Assembly (NCBI GenBank): GCA_035527255.1
Contig: DATLAW010000348.1
Coordinates: 1-46,259 of the forward strand
Source: Thermohalobaculum sp035527255
GTDB taxonomy: Bacteria > Pseudomonadota > Alphaproteobacteria > Rhodobacterales > Rhodobacteraceae
Reading direction: 5' to 3'
DNA length: 46,259 nt
The notes under the pieces were generated by a model that saw only the letters and a list, made by a program, of their open reading frames with translations, made no database searches and had not been told where the DNA came from. Positions 8,378 to 17,051 of this stretch are shown piece after piece. A program made the position numbers and the translations under genes. The stretch's first letter is position 1; the number at the start of each line of letters is the position of its first letter.

Positions 8378-8845
8378 ATGACCTGGACCGGACGGCTCGA
8401 CCATATCCACATCACTGCTGCTGCCCGCGGCGCCATGCGCCCCCTCGACGAAGCGCTCCTTGTCGCCGGCAAGGGCATCGAGGGCGACCGCTATACCCTC
8501 GGCACCGGCACCTATTCGATCAAGCCGGAACCCGGCCGGCAGGTCACCTTGATCGAGGCTGAGGCGCTGGAAGCATTGGCGCGTGACGAGGGCATCATGC
8601 TCGCCCCACACGAACACCGGCGCAACCTCACCGTCTCGGGCGTGCCCCTGAACCACCTGGTCGGGCGGCAGTTCCGGGTCGGCGAGGTGCTGCTCGAAGG
8701 CGCCCGGCTGAATGTCCCCTGCAAATACCTGGAACTGGTCACCGGCAAAACCGTATACGCGCCGCTGCTCAACCGCTCCGGCCTCAACTGCATCATCGTC
8801 GAGGGCGGCACTATCCGCCCCGGCGACGCCCTAATCCCCGCCTGA
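8378..8845 (+). CDS. MOSC domain-containing protein
   Basis: A 155-residue stand-alone MOSC domain, the fold found at the C-terminus of eukaryotic molybdenum-cofactor sulfurases and in bacterial YiiM-type proteins. The GKGIEGDRYTLGTG motif (about 31-44) and HRRNLTVSG (about 80-88) are visible, and the conserved cysteine expected to carry sulfur is C115 in NVPCKYLEL. Members transfer sulfur or bind a molybdenum/pterin ligand, and some reduce N-hydroxylated compounds with partners. It sits 52 bases after the second PrpD gene and 11 bases before the amidohydrolase, so it is probably co-transcribed. No molybdoenzyme gene is adjacent, so its client is unknown. Confidence 0.87.
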   Translation: MTWTGRLDHIHITAAARGAMRPLDEALLVAGKGIEGDRYTLGTGTYSIKPEPGRQVTLIEAEALEALARDEGIMLAPHEHRRNLTVSGVPLNHLVGRQFRVGEVLLEGARLNVPCKYLELVTGKTVYAPLLNRSGLNCIIVEGGTIRPGDALIPA

Positions 8846-8856
8846 CAGGAACACCC

Positions 8857-10098
8857 ATGACCCTCTCGAACCTGCCCAAGATCGACGCCGACCGCCTGTG
8901 GCGCCGCCAGACCGAGATGGACACGCTTGGCGCGACACCAGCAGGCGGCGTCCACCGCCTCTCCCTCGGGGCCGAAGACATCGAGGCCCACCGGCGCCTC
9001 GCCAACTGGGCGGTGGCGCGCGGTTGGACCGTCGAACTCGACGATATCGGCAACATGTTCCTGCGCCGCCCCGGCACCGATCCGGCCCTACCGCCGGTCG
9101 CCAGCGGATCGCACACCGACAGCCAGCCGATGGCCGGGCGCTTCGACGGCATGTTCGGCGTGCTCGCCGCCTTCGAGGCGCTGGAAACCATCGATGATGC
9201 CGGCATCGAGACCCGCCACCCGATCGAGATCGCCATCTGGAACAACGAGGAAGGCCCGCGCTTCACCCCCGCCTGCATGGGCTCGGCCGCCTATGCCGGG
9301 GTCCAGCCGCTGGAGAAAATGCGTGCCGTTGCCGACCCCGACGGCATCACCATGGGCCAATGCGTCGACGACCTGAAGGCCGCCATTCCCGGCGCCGGGC
9401 ACCGCCCACTCGGTCAGCCCTTCGCCGCCTTCATCGAGGCCCATATCGAGCAAGGCATCACGCTTGAGGGCAACGGCAACACCATCGGCGTGGTCACCGG
9501 CATGCAGGGCTACCGCCGCTTCCGGGTCGAAATCACCGGCCAGGACGCCCACTCCGGCACCACCCCGCGTTCGCGCCGCAAAGACGCCTTCGTGGCGGCA
9601 ACCGAGATGGCGGTGGCGCTCCGCGCCGCCTTCATTGACGACACTGACACCATGCGCTTCACCATCGGCCGCTTCGAAGTGCTGCCCGGCGGCATCTCCG
9701 TGGTCCCCGGAAAAGTCATCTTCACCATCGACATGCGCCACCCACTGTCGGCAACCCTTGCCAGCGAAGGCAACCGGATCGCCAACATATGCGACGCCCT
9801 CAAAGGCCCGTGCGAAGTCACCGTCACCGAATTCATCAACTCCGCCTCGATGGAGTTCCCAATGGATATCCGAGACCGCATCGCCGCCGCCGCCGCCGCG
9901 CGCGGCTATCCGACCCAACCGATCTTCTCCGCCGCCAGCCACGACGCCCGCCACATCTCACGCCTCGGCCCTGCCGGCATGATCTTCATCCCCTGCCTCG
10001 ACGGCATCAGCCACAACGAGGCTGAAAGCGCCACAAAAGACGACTGCGCCGCAGCAGCCCAAGTAATCTCGGACGTCCTCATCGAACTGGCCCTGTAG
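8857..10098 (+). CDS. M20 family Zn-dependent amidohydrolase (N-carbamoyl-amino-acid hydrolase / allantoate amidohydrolase type)
   Basis: A 413-residue enzyme of the hydantoinase/carbamoylase branch of peptidase family M20, which hydrolyses linear amides such as N-carbamoyl amino acids, beta-ureidopropionate or allantoate. The expected di-metal ligands are visible: H86 in SGSHTDSQ, D97 in GRFDG, E131/E132 in WNNEEGPRF, H196 in EAHIEQG and H386 in GISHNEAES. The dimerisation insert containing GQDAHSGTTP (about 228-237) is intact. It follows the MOSC gene by 11 bases. Its TAG stop is the first triplet of a palindromic REP-like element. The exact substrate is not decidable from these residues. 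Confidence 0.9.
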   Translation: MTLSNLPKIDADRLWRRQTEMDTLGATPAGGVHRLSLGAEDIEAHRRLANWAVARGWTVELDDIGNMFLRRPGTDPALPPVASGSHTDSQPMAGRFDGMFGVLAAFEALETIDDAGIETRHPIEIAIWNNEEGPRFTPACMGSAAYAGVQPLEKMRAVADPDGITMGQCVDDLKAAIPGAGHRPLGQPFAAFIEAHIEQGITLEGNGNTIGVVTGMQGYRRFRVEITGQDAHSGTTPRSRRKDAFVAATEMAVALRAAFIDDTDTMRFTIGRFEVLPGGISVVPGKVIFTIDMRHPLSATLASEGNRIANICDALKGPCEVTVTEFINSASMEFPMDIRDRIAAAAAARGYPTQPIFSAASHDARHISRLGPAGMIFIPCLDGISHNEAESATKDDCAAAAQVISDVLIELAL

Positions 10099-10160
10099 GG
10101 TGGGGCTTCACCCCACCATCTAAACCTAGCCGCATGCGTGGCGGGGTAAACCCCGCCCTA
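10096..10160. repeat. REP-like palindromic element, copy A
   Basis: Two GC-rich hairpins lie head to head. Arms 10099-10105 and 10111-10117 flank a 5-base loop, and arms 10140-10146 and 10151-10157 flank a 4-base loop. The outer ends TAGGGTGGGG and CCCCGCCCTA are near-reverse complements, making a bipartite REP/BIME-like unit. The first TAG is the stop codon of the upstream amidohydrolase. A related element begins at 11179. Confidence 0.7.
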
Positions 10161-10197
10161 CTCTCCACCCCACCCAACGAGACCAAATGACCAACAA

Positions 10198-11181
10198 ATG
10201 AAGATCATCCGCACCGACCGCGAGCTTGAAACCCCCCATGTCGACGTCACCCTCCGCGCCGCAGGCCACACCCTCGTCCTTCTCCCCGACGGCATCGCCG
10301 AGGACGACCTTATCGCGCAAGTCCGCGCCGCCGACCTGCTGCTGATGTGCTACACCCCGATCACTGCCCGGGTCATCGCCGCCGCCGACCGCCTGAAGGG
10401 CATTGTCAAATACGGCGTCGGCATCGACGCCATCGACATCCCCGCCGCCCGGGCGCGCGGCATCGCCGTCGTGAACATCCCCGAATACGCCGAGGAAACC
10501 GTCGCCGAGGGCGCCTTCGCCCTGATGATCGCGCTGGCCAAAAAACTGATACCCCTGCAACGCCAGATGCAGTCCGAAGGCTGGACCTGGCCGGAGGCAC
10601 GTTGGCTGGCCTCCGACATTGCCGGCAAAACCGTCGGCCTGGTCGGTGCGGGCAAAATCGGCCGCAGCATGGCCCGGATGGCCGGTGCCGGTTTCCGGGC
10701 GCGGGTGCTTGGGTACGACCCGCATGTCCCGGCCGCGCAGATGCAGGCGGCAGGCATCGAGAAATGCACCGACCTCCACACCATGCTCGCCGCCAGCGAT
10801 TTCGTGTCCATCCACAGCGTCCTCAACCCCGACACCCACCACCTTATCGGCGCGGCCGAAATCGCCGCGATGAAGCCTACCGCATTCCTGATCAACGTCT
10901 CACGCGGCGCCATCATCGACGAGACGGCCCTGCTGGCAGCCCTGCAACGCGGCACTATCGCCGGGGCCGGCCTCGATGTGTTCAGCCAGGAACCGCTGGC
11001 GAAGATCGGCCACCCCCACAGCCGCCTGTTCGAAATGCCGAACGTCCTCCTGTCGCCGCACCTGACCTTCTACACCGCCGAGGCCATGCGCAGGCTGGAG
11101 GACGAGACTCTGGAACGGTGTTTCGAGATATTGGAAGGGCGTGAGGTGCTGGTGAAGTCGGGGGATCCGAGGTTACGGTAG
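10198..11181 (+). CDS. D-isomer-specific 2-hydroxyacid dehydrogenase
   Basis: A 327-residue NAD-dependent dehydrogenase of the D-2-hydroxyacid (SerA/HprA-like) family, interconverting a 2-hydroxy acid and a 2-keto acid. The Rossmann motif is GAGKIG at 150-155. The catalytic triad is R236 in NVSRGAI, E265 in VFSQEPL and H288 in LLSPHLTF. It lacks the C-terminal ACT domain of long SerA, so phosphoglycerate is not especially favoured; glyoxylate/hydroxypyruvate-type substrates are equally possible. It is bracketed by two REP-like palindromes, and its TAG stop is contributed by the second one. The upstream element lies in the 99-base gap from the amidohydrolase, so co-transcription is possible but may be attenuated. 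Confidence 0.88.
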   Translation: MKIIRTDRELETPHVDVTLRAAGHTLVLLPDGIAEDDLIAQVRAADLLLMCYTPITARVIAAADRLKGIVKYGVGIDAIDIPAARARGIAVVNIPEYAEETVAEGAFALMIALAKKLIPLQRQMQSEGWTWPEARWLASDIAGKTVGLVGAGKIGRSMARMAGAGFRARVLGYDPHVPAAQMQAAGIEKCTDLHTMLAASDFVSIHSVLNPDTHHLIGAAEIAAMKPTAFLINVSRGAIIDETALLAALQRGTIAGAGLDVFSQEPLAKIGHPHSRLFEMPNVLLSPHLTFYTAEAMRRLEDETLERCFEILEGREVLVKSGDPRLR

Positions 11182-11253
11182 GGTGGGTTCTCCGAGCCCA
11201 CCATTCTCGACGTCGCACAAATGATGATGGGTTTAGCGAATCCATACCCCATC
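11179..11253. repeat. REP-like palindromic element, copy B
   Basis: It starts with the same TAGGGTGGG as copy A. The first hairpin pairs 11182-11190 with 11194-11202 (nine pairs including one G-U). The second half pairs 11226-11231 with 11248-11253, with an inner stem 11229-11233 / 11239-11243. The arrangement again is two palindromes per element. The TAG at 11179-11181 is the stop codon of the upstream gene. Confidence 0.65.
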
Positions 11254-11437
11254 AACCACCCCTCGCGCCCATTCATCCGATGCCGCCATCGCACCAAGAT
11301 GCGCCCTGCGGTTTTCTTAACTAATTCGGGTCGAGTCGGGAGCACTCCCATAACGCCCCTAAAACACCCCAATAACACCCCCAAAACACCCCTGATGGAA
11401 TCCCAGCCCAAACCGGTTAACGCCGCCGCTTTTGCGC

Positions 11438-12319
11438 CTACGCATCTCCTGCGATCACCTTCATTACCGCAGTGTGATCCGCCTTGCCTCCCAGCGCCTC
11501 CTCCGCCCGCGCATAAAGCCCCGCACAAGCTGCCAGTCCCGGCGCATCGACCGCCATATCGCCGGCCAAGGCGTGTGCCATCCGCAAATCCTTGGCCATT
11601 AATTCCATAGTGAAACCAGCGGCATACTTGCCGTTGTTGACCTGTTGCTTCAGTTTCACCTCGGTCGCATTGCTTCGCCCGGTCGAGACGTTGAACACAT
11701 CCGCCATCACATCCGGATCAAGCCCAAAGCGCTTGCCGATCAGAACCGCCTCGCAAGCCGCCGCCAGCCCCGACGCCGAGAGGTAATTATTCAACACCTT
11801 CATCGCGTGCCCGGACCCTAAACCACCGGTACGAAACACCTTTCCCATTGCAGCCAACGCCGGCTCAACCCGATCGATCACCGCCACCTCACCCCCCGCC
11901 ATGATCGTCAGCGTCCCCAACTCCGCCCGCCAGACGCCACCAGAAACCGGCGCATCGACCAGATGAATCCCAGTCCCCGCCAACTCCTCCGCAAGCCCGG
12001 TCGTCTCCAGCGGATAGGAGGTGCTCATATCCACCAGCACCGCCCCCGGCGCCATCGCCGCCGCCAAACCGCCCTGCCCCAGAACCGCGTCCCGGACGAT
12101 TTTTCCGTTTGGCAACATGGTGATAACCAATGCCGCACCCGCAACCACATCGGCCGGACTAGCCGCCACCGTGACCCCCTCGCGCCCAACAAACGGCGCC
12201 AACGCCACGGGTCTGGTGTCGTATATCCGCACCGGCCAACCCGCCGCCGCCAGACAGGTCACCATTGGCACCCCCATCATCCCGATGCCGACAAAGCCGA
12301 CGGTGAGTTTTCCGCTCAT
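11438..12319 (-). CDS. NAD(P)-dependent oxidoreductase, 3-hydroxyisobutyrate dehydrogenase family
   Basis: A 293-residue beta-hydroxyacid dehydrogenase (3-hydroxyisobutyrate, tartronate semialdehyde or sulfolactaldehyde-reductase type). The N-terminal dinucleotide-binding motif is GFVGIGMMG (8-16), DAPVSGGVWRAE (about 122-133) is the substrate-binding signature, and K174 in HAMKVLNNYL is the catalytic lysine. GGAGG lies five bases before the ATG, which fixes the start. It is convergent with the 2-hydroxyacid dehydrogenase and divergent from the DMT carrier at 12434. The family acts in valine, glycerate and related degradation routes; the precise substrate is open. Confidence 0.88.
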   Translation of the reverse strand: MSGKLTVGFVGIGMMGVPMVTCLAAAGWPVRIYDTRPVALAPFVGREGVTVAASPADVVAGAALVITMLPNGKIVRDAVLGQGGLAAAMAPGAVLVDMSTSYPLETTGLAEELAGTGIHLVDAPVSGGVWRAELGTLTIMAGGEVAVIDRVEPALAAMGKVFRTGGLGSGHAMKVLNNYLSASGLAAACEAVLIGKRFGLDPDVMADVFNVSTGRSNATEVKLKQQVNNGKYAAGFTMELMAKDLRMAHALAGDMAVDAPGLAACAGLYARAEEALGGKADHTAVMKVIAGDA

Positions 12320-12433
12320 ACCTACCTCCCATCATCATGCTGGGGATTTGTGTAGCGCCGTATGGCGCGTTTCGCCAGCACCATGCTAAGGCATTGCCCA
12401 ACCAACCCTTCCCCAATCAGGAACCCCGCCCCT

Positions 12434-13351
12434 ATGGAGCTGATCTGGATCCCGATCTCGATCCTCGCCGCCCTGATGCAGGCGGTGCGCACGGCGGCAC
12501 AAAAGTCGCTGAACGCCAAGCTGTCGACCTGGATGACGACCTATGTGCGTTCGCTGTTCGGGCTACCGTTTTCGATCGTCTATCTATGGGTGGTGATGCG
12601 CTACGAGGGCCTGGGCTGGCCCGAATTCGACGCCCATTACATCGTCTATTGCTTCGGCGCTGCGGCGGTTCAGGTCATTGCCACATACCTGCTTATCTGG
12701 TTGTTCCAAATGCGAAATTTCGCCGTCGGCACGATGCTGTCGAAGACCGATGTGATGCAGGCGGCAATCATTGGCGCGCTGCTGTTCTCCGAGGCGATCA
12801 GCGCTGTCGGATGGGCCGCCATCGTGATCACCGTCGCCGGCGTAATTGCCATCTCGATCGGCCGGGTCGGCCTCGGCAAACTCGGCACCGGCGAGATGAC
12901 GCTGGCACAGGCGCTGGTGGCAAAACCGACGCTGATTGGGCTGGCAACCGGGTTTTTCTTCTGCCTCAGCTACCTGTTTCTGCGCGAGGCCAGCCTCGGC
13001 CTCGCGCAGGGTGGGTTCCTCTACCGTGCCGCCTGGACCGTGGTGATTGTCGGCACCATGCAGGTGGCCGTGGTTGGCGGCTGGCTGGCCGCGACCGAAC
13101 CCAGTGCCTTCCGCCGCCTGCCAGCCGTCATCTGGCCGTGCCTGTTCATCGGCCTGACCAGCGCCATCGGCTCGATCGGCTGGTTCACCGCGATGACGTT
13201 GCAGAACGCCTCGTACGTGAAAGCAGTCGGCCAGATCGAAGTCGTCTTCACCCTGACAATCTCGGCGCTGTATTTCCGCGAGACCATCAACCGCTTGGAA
13301 TTGTTCGGCATTGCAGTCATTGTCTCCGGCGTGTTGCTGTTCCTGTTCTGA
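12434..13351 (+). CDS. DMT superfamily (EamA-type) transporter
   Basis: A 305-residue inner-membrane protein with about ten hydrophobic helices arranged as two EamA repeats, the drug/metabolite transporter layout. The start is placed at ATG 12434 (MELIWIPISILAAL), because the upstream in-frame residues are proline-rich and non-membrane-like. It diverges from the hydroxyisobutyrate-dehydrogenase-like gene with a 114-base shared promoter region that includes a small GC hairpin at 12355-12368. The thioesterase gene follows after six bases. Such carriers export amino acids or metabolites, or import nucleosides; the substrate is unknown. Confidence 0.85.
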   Translation: MELIWIPISILAALMQAVRTAAQKSLNAKLSTWMTTYVRSLFGLPFSIVYLWVVMRYEGLGWPEFDAHYIVYCFGAAAVQVIATYLLIWLFQMRNFAVGTMLSKTDVMQAAIIGALLFSEAISAVGWAAIVITVAGVIAISIGRVGLGKLGTGEMTLAQALVAKPTLIGLATGFFFCLSYLFLREASLGLAQGGFLYRAAWTVVIVGTMQVAVVGGWLAATEPSAFRRLPAVIWPCLFIGLTSAIGSIGWFTAMTLQNASYVKAVGQIEVVFTLTISALYFRETINRLELFGIAVIVSGVLLFLF

Positions 13352-13357
13352 GGGCCC

Positions 13358-13786
13358 ATGACCGAGTTTGACCTGACCGACCGCGATGCCTTCCGCCACT
13401 GGACCCCGGTGACGATCCGCTATTCCGACCAAGACGCGATGGCACATGTGAACAATACCGCACTCGCGACCTATATCGAGGCGGCGCGCACCAGCTTCAT
13501 CTACCAACTGATCCAGAAAAGCGGTGCCGTCGGGATGGAGTTCATCCTCGCCCGGCTGGTGATCGATTACCGGCGCGAGTTGCACTACCCCGGAACGGTC
13601 GATGTTGGCGCCCGGTTGATCCGGGTCGGCAACAAGTCGCTGACCACCGGCTACGGCGTCTTCAAGGAAGGTGCCTGCTACGCCACCAGCGAATGCGTCA
13701 ATGTTTTCTATGACATAACCACACGCAAGACGGCGGTGCCATCCGAAAACATCCGCGCCGCGTTGATGGCTGAGCAGCAGCAATAG
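13358..13786 (+). CDS. Acyl-CoA thioesterase, 4HBT hot-dog family
   Basis: A 142-residue single hot-dog-domain protein. The N-terminal YSDQDAMAHVNN segment (about 22-33) is the 4-hydroxybenzoyl-CoA-thioesterase signature with the catalytic acid, and ATYIEAARTSF forms the central helix. It would hydrolyse a small acyl-CoA in the cytoplasm. It is six bases downstream of the DMT carrier, so probably co-transcribed, and its stop lies four bases from the convergent hflX stop. In many alphaproteobacteria a YbgC/FadM-like gene occurs near such loci; nothing here identifies the acyl group. Confidence 0.85.
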   Translation: MTEFDLTDRDAFRHWTPVTIRYSDQDAMAHVNNTALATYIEAARTSFIYQLIQKSGAVGMEFILARLVIDYRRELHYPGTVDVGARLIRVGNKSLTTGYGVFKEGACYATSECVNVFYDITTRKTAVPSENIRAALMAEQQQ

Positions 13787-13790
13787 CCCC

Positions 13791-15089
13791 CTAAGCGACA
13801 ACTGTCGCGCGCACCTCGGCCGTAGCGGCACCGCATTCCTTCTGGAACTGGAAGAATTCCTTCTCGGTCATCTCGACCATCATATCGACACCGTCTTCGC
13901 CATCCTCGCGGCCCTGCACCTCGCCGTGGCCGTATAACCACGAGATCGCCTTGCCCGCGCTATGGGCGAGGCGAAGCGTGAAGATGATCCGGCGTGGGAA
14001 CAGCCTGGTCTCAATATGGGCCAGCAACGCGTCGATGCCTTCGCCGGTCACCGCCGAACCGGCCACCACGCTTTCACTGCGCGCGGCATTGGTGAGGGCA
14101 GCCTGGTGTTCGGCCGGGTCCAGCAGATCAATCTTGTTGCGAAGTTCGATCATCTCCTCCAGGCGCTGCTGACGTACGCCAAGCTCGGACAGAACCGCCA
14201 GCACGTCGCGGTTTTGCTCATGGCTGCGCGGATGGGCGATGTCGCGGACATGGACGATCAGGTCCGCCTCCAGCACTTCCTCCAGCGTCGCCCGAAACGA
14301 GGCAACCAGTTGGGTCGGCAGATCGGAGATGAACCCCACCGTATCGGACACGATCGCGTTGCGCCCTGATGGCAGGGTTATCTGGCGCATTGTCGGGTCG
14401 AGGGTTGCGAAAAGCATGTCCTCGGCCAGCACATTCGCATCGGTCAGCCGGTTGAACAGGGTCGATTTGCCGGCATTGGTATAGCCGACCAGCGCCACCA
14501 GCGGCTCCTGCATCTTTTTGCGCGCGGCGCGGTGCAGCGCGCGGGTGCGGACCACCTTTTCCAGTTGGCGCTTCAGGTGCTGAATCTTGTCGTCGATGGC
14601 GCGACGATCAGACTCGATCTGGGTTTCACCAGGACCGCCGACCGAACCGGTGCCGCCGCGTTGCCGCTCAAGGTGGGTCCAGCTCCGCACCAGGCGGCTT
14701 TTCTGATAGGTCAGATGGGCGAGATCGACCTGCAATACGCCCTCACGGGTCTGGGCACGTTCGCCGAAGATCTCGAGAATTAGCCCGGTGCGGTCGAGTA
14801 CCTTCAGCTTCCAGGCCCGCTCGAGATTGCGCTGCTGGACCGGGCTCAGGTCGTCATTCACGACCACCACGTCGACCTCAGCCGCAGTGAACGCCGCCGA
14901 AAGTTCGATGATCTTGCCGCTGCCGATCATTGTCGCCGGATTGGCTCGCGCTATCGGCACGATGACACTGCCGACAAGTTCTACATCGATCGCGCGCACC
15001 AGCGAGCACGCCTCATCATGCGCGTCGGTCGGATCCGACGCGCCGCGTGCTTTCTGGACCGGATGGACGAGATAGACCCGGGTCGTCAA
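13791..15089 (-). CDS. hflX: GTPase HflX
   Basis: A 432-residue ribosome-associated GTPase that splits stalled ribosomes under stress. It has the N-terminal HflX glycine-rich domain, GGTGSVGGPGETQIESDRR (about 146-163), and a TrmE-Era-type G domain with P-loop VGYTNAGKST at 201-210 and the NKID specificity motif. A TTG start at 15089 is preceded by GGGG about six bases away, and no better ATG is in frame nearby. It follows hfq by 22 bases, the conserved hfq-hflX pairing of proteobacteria. Length and domain order are normal. Confidence 0.95.
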   Translation of the reverse strand: MTTRVYLVHPVQKARGASDPTDAHDEACSLVRAIDVELVGSVIVPIARANPATMIGSGKIIELSAAFTAAEVDVVVVNDDLSPVQQRNLERAWKLKVLDRTGLILEIFGERAQTREGVLQVDLAHLTYQKSRLVRSWTHLERQRGGTGSVGGPGETQIESDRRAIDDKIQHLKRQLEKVVRTRALHRAARKKMQEPLVALVGYTNAGKSTLFNRLTDANVLAEDMLFATLDPTMRQITLPSGRNAIVSDTVGFISDLPTQLVASFRATLEEVLEADLIVHVRDIAHPRSHEQNRDVLAVLSELGVRQQRLEEMIELRNKIDLLDPAEHQAALTNAARSESVVAGSAVTGEGIDALLAHIETRLFPRRIIFTLRLAHSAGKAISWLYGHGEVQGREDGEDGVDMMVEMTEKEFFQFQKECGAATAEVRATVVA

Positions 15090-15111
15090 CTGACCCCAAC
15101 CTGATCTTCCC

Positions 15112-15354
15112 TCATGCTTCCTCGGTACCGTCGAAGAGGCTAAAGGGTTGCGCCGGCATTACGGTGGAAATCGCATGCTTGTAGACGAGCTGTGATTGCC
15201 CGTCCCGACGCAGCAGAACGCAAAAATTGTCAAACCAGGTGATCACGCCCTGCAGCTTGACCCCGTTCACCAGAAAGACGGTAACTGGGACTTTTTGCTT
15301 GCGGACATGATTGAGAAAAGCGTCTTGAAGGTTTTGTTTGCTTTCGCCGGCCAT
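15112..15354 (-). CDS. hfq: RNA chaperone Hfq
   Basis: An 80-residue Sm-like protein that forms the hexameric RNA chaperone matching small RNAs to mRNAs. Both Sm motifs are present: Sm1 around VTVFLVNGVKLQGVITWFD and Sm2 ending in VYKHAIST, where the YKH signature lies. The C-terminal tail is short, as in other alphaproteobacteria. An AGG lies upstream of the ATG. It precedes hflX on the same strand and follows the trkA-trkH pair, so it belongs to the ntr-trk-hfq-hflX block. Confidence 0.96.
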   Translation of the reverse strand: MAGESKQNLQDAFLNHVRKQKVPVTVFLVNGVKLQGVITWFDNFCVLLRRDGQSQLVYKHAISTVMPAQPFSLFDGTEEA

Positions 15355-15409
15355 TTTTTTGCCTGTTCTTTTTATGTTCGTTTGCGAAGTGAGCGGGCTT
15401 CTCCCGGAC

Positions 15410-17041
15410 TCACAGTGTAGACACTGATGGTTTGCCGCGTAATTTTCCAGTGTTTTTTGTGCGGATGCTGAATTGCTGCCATGTGTCGGTGTTAAATAAT
15501 GAAATTACCGCAAGTGTCTCGATTCGGCCGAGCACCATCGTGATGGCGAGAATCACCCGTTGCGATTCGCTGAGCCGACTGAAGTCGATCTCGCCCGGGG
15601 TGACCATGGCGAAAGCCGGCCCGGTATTCGAGATCGATGCGATCGCGGCGACCAGCGAATTCTCGAAGGTCAGGCCTGTAAAGGTCAGCGCGAATACTGC
15701 GACGAAGATCGCCATGATATAGAGCATGACGAAAGCCCAGGCGAGAAACGCCCCCTCGCTGAGGTTGCCGCGCAGCCGCGTGCCAGTTGCCAAAACGCTG
15801 TTGGGTTGGGCAATTCTCTCAAGCTCGCGGTAGCCGTGACGCAGCAACGCATAACCACGCACCAGCTTGATGCCGCCCGCCGTGGTCGCGGCACCGCCGC
15901 CGATGGCGCAGAGCCCGAGCAGAATCAGCCCGGGGTTTGCAAGACCGCTCCAGTCCAGCGCGCCTTCCCATGACGCGCTTTGGAATCCAGTGGTTGTGAG
16001 GAAGGAAAGACTGGTGAACATAACACCCCATATCGCTTGCGGTGCCTCGGAGACCCGGTCACCCAGGTCGATAGTCAGTGCCCCAAACCAGTGGCGCAGG
16101 AACAGCGCCAAGCTAGCCGAAATGACCAGCAGTGCCATCAGTTTCAACTCCGAGTCGCGGTACCAGTGCCGGGCCGTATCGGACCGGCGGGCCTCGACAT
16201 AGGTTAGTCTTGTCGCGGCAAGGACCATGAAAAGTGCGGCCGCCAGTTCAACCGGAAAACTGGGATTGGCAGCGAGCCCGTTCGCATAGGGCGAGACGCC
16301 GCTGGTCGAGACAATCGCCATCGCGTGCACTGCCGCCGCCAACCCACTTTGCCCCATGGCTGAGAACAATAGCGCCAAGACGGCGGTCAGCGCCGCGTAG
16401 ACTGGCAGGACGGCGCGTAGTGTCCTGGCGAGACGCTCGTCCAGTCGCGCCATCGAAGCCTCCCGCCAAACTGCTGTTCGACCACCCTGCGCCATCGATT
16501 TTCCCGGCAAAACTCCACCCGACTGCGTTCTTGGTTGCCGCGAGACGCCAGAGTTGTGGGCAACAACCTCGAAGCCGCCAAGATTGCGCGGCGCCAGAAT
16601 CGCGAAAGCGGCGACCAGCGTCAGCAATCCGCCAAACCAGGCCACCATGCCGCGCCACAGATGGATCGCCTCGGGCACCCTCTCGGGCTCGGCGTAGACA
16701 GTTCCTCCGGTGGTGGTGAAGGCACTTACCATCTCGAACCAGGCACCCCAAGCGCCGAGATAAGGAGTCCTTAGCCACAGTGGCGCGCCGGCGAATAGCG
16801 GTACCAACAACCAACACACAACCAGATCGCGCAGCTCAGTGCGCGCGACGTCGTTCCGCCCACGGGCACCTAGTGCCATGGCCAGCGTGGCACTGGCGAA
16901 ACCGGTGAAGATGGCACAGTAGAGAAAACTCCGGGCGCTGAACCAATCGCGGTAGATCAGGCCGAACAGTGCCGGTCCGAGCATTGCCAGCGCCAGGACG
17001 CCGAGACACAACGGAAACACCGGTATGCGGAGCAATTTCAT
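15410..17041 (-). CDS. trkH: Trk/Ktr-type potassium uptake membrane subunit TrkH
   Basis: A 543-residue inner-membrane potassium channel subunit with the four-fold MPM repeat layout. The selectivity-loop segments include FTTTGGTVY near residue 110, STSGVSPY near 215, TTTGFQS near 320 and SNTGPAF near 440. It works with the cytoplasmic gating protein TrkA encoded ten bases upstream. The start is ATG 17041 (MKLLRIPVFPL); the frame runs further upstream only inside trkA. Proximity to ntrYX is a conserved alphaproteobacterial arrangement. Confidence 0.93.
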   Translation of the reverse strand: MKLLRIPVFPLCLGVLALAMLGPALFGLIYRDWFSARSFLYCAIFTGFASATLAMALGARGRNDVARTELRDLVVCWLLVPLFAGAPLWLRTPYLGAWGAWFEMVSAFTTTGGTVYAEPERVPEAIHLWRGMVAWFGGLLTLVAAFAILAPRNLGGFEVVAHNSGVSRQPRTQSGGVLPGKSMAQGGRTAVWREASMARLDERLARTLRAVLPVYAALTAVLALLFSAMGQSGLAAAVHAMAIVSTSGVSPYANGLAANPSFPVELAAALFMVLAATRLTYVEARRSDTARHWYRDSELKLMALLVISASLALFLRHWFGALTIDLGDRVSEAPQAIWGVMFTSLSFLTTTGFQSASWEGALDWSGLANPGLILLGLCAIGGGAATTAGGIKLVRGYALLRHGYRELERIAQPNSVLATGTRLRGNLSEGAFLAWAFVMLYIMAIFVAVFALTFTGLTFENSLVAAIASISNTGPAFAMVTPGEIDFSRLSESQRVILAITMVLGRIETLAVISLFNTDTWQQFSIRTKNTGKLRGKPSVSTL

Positions 17042-17051
17042 TCTGGCCTCG

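Noticed and set aside
12355..12368. Terminator between the divergent dehydrogenase and DMT genes
   Set aside because: The 5-bp stem lies between two divergent starts, where no transcript should end, and no T-run follows.
12584..13831. Minus-strand ORF of 415 codons opposite the DMT carrier and thioesterase
   Set aside because: Same reason: composition is shadow-like and both plus-strand genes have clear domains and spacing.
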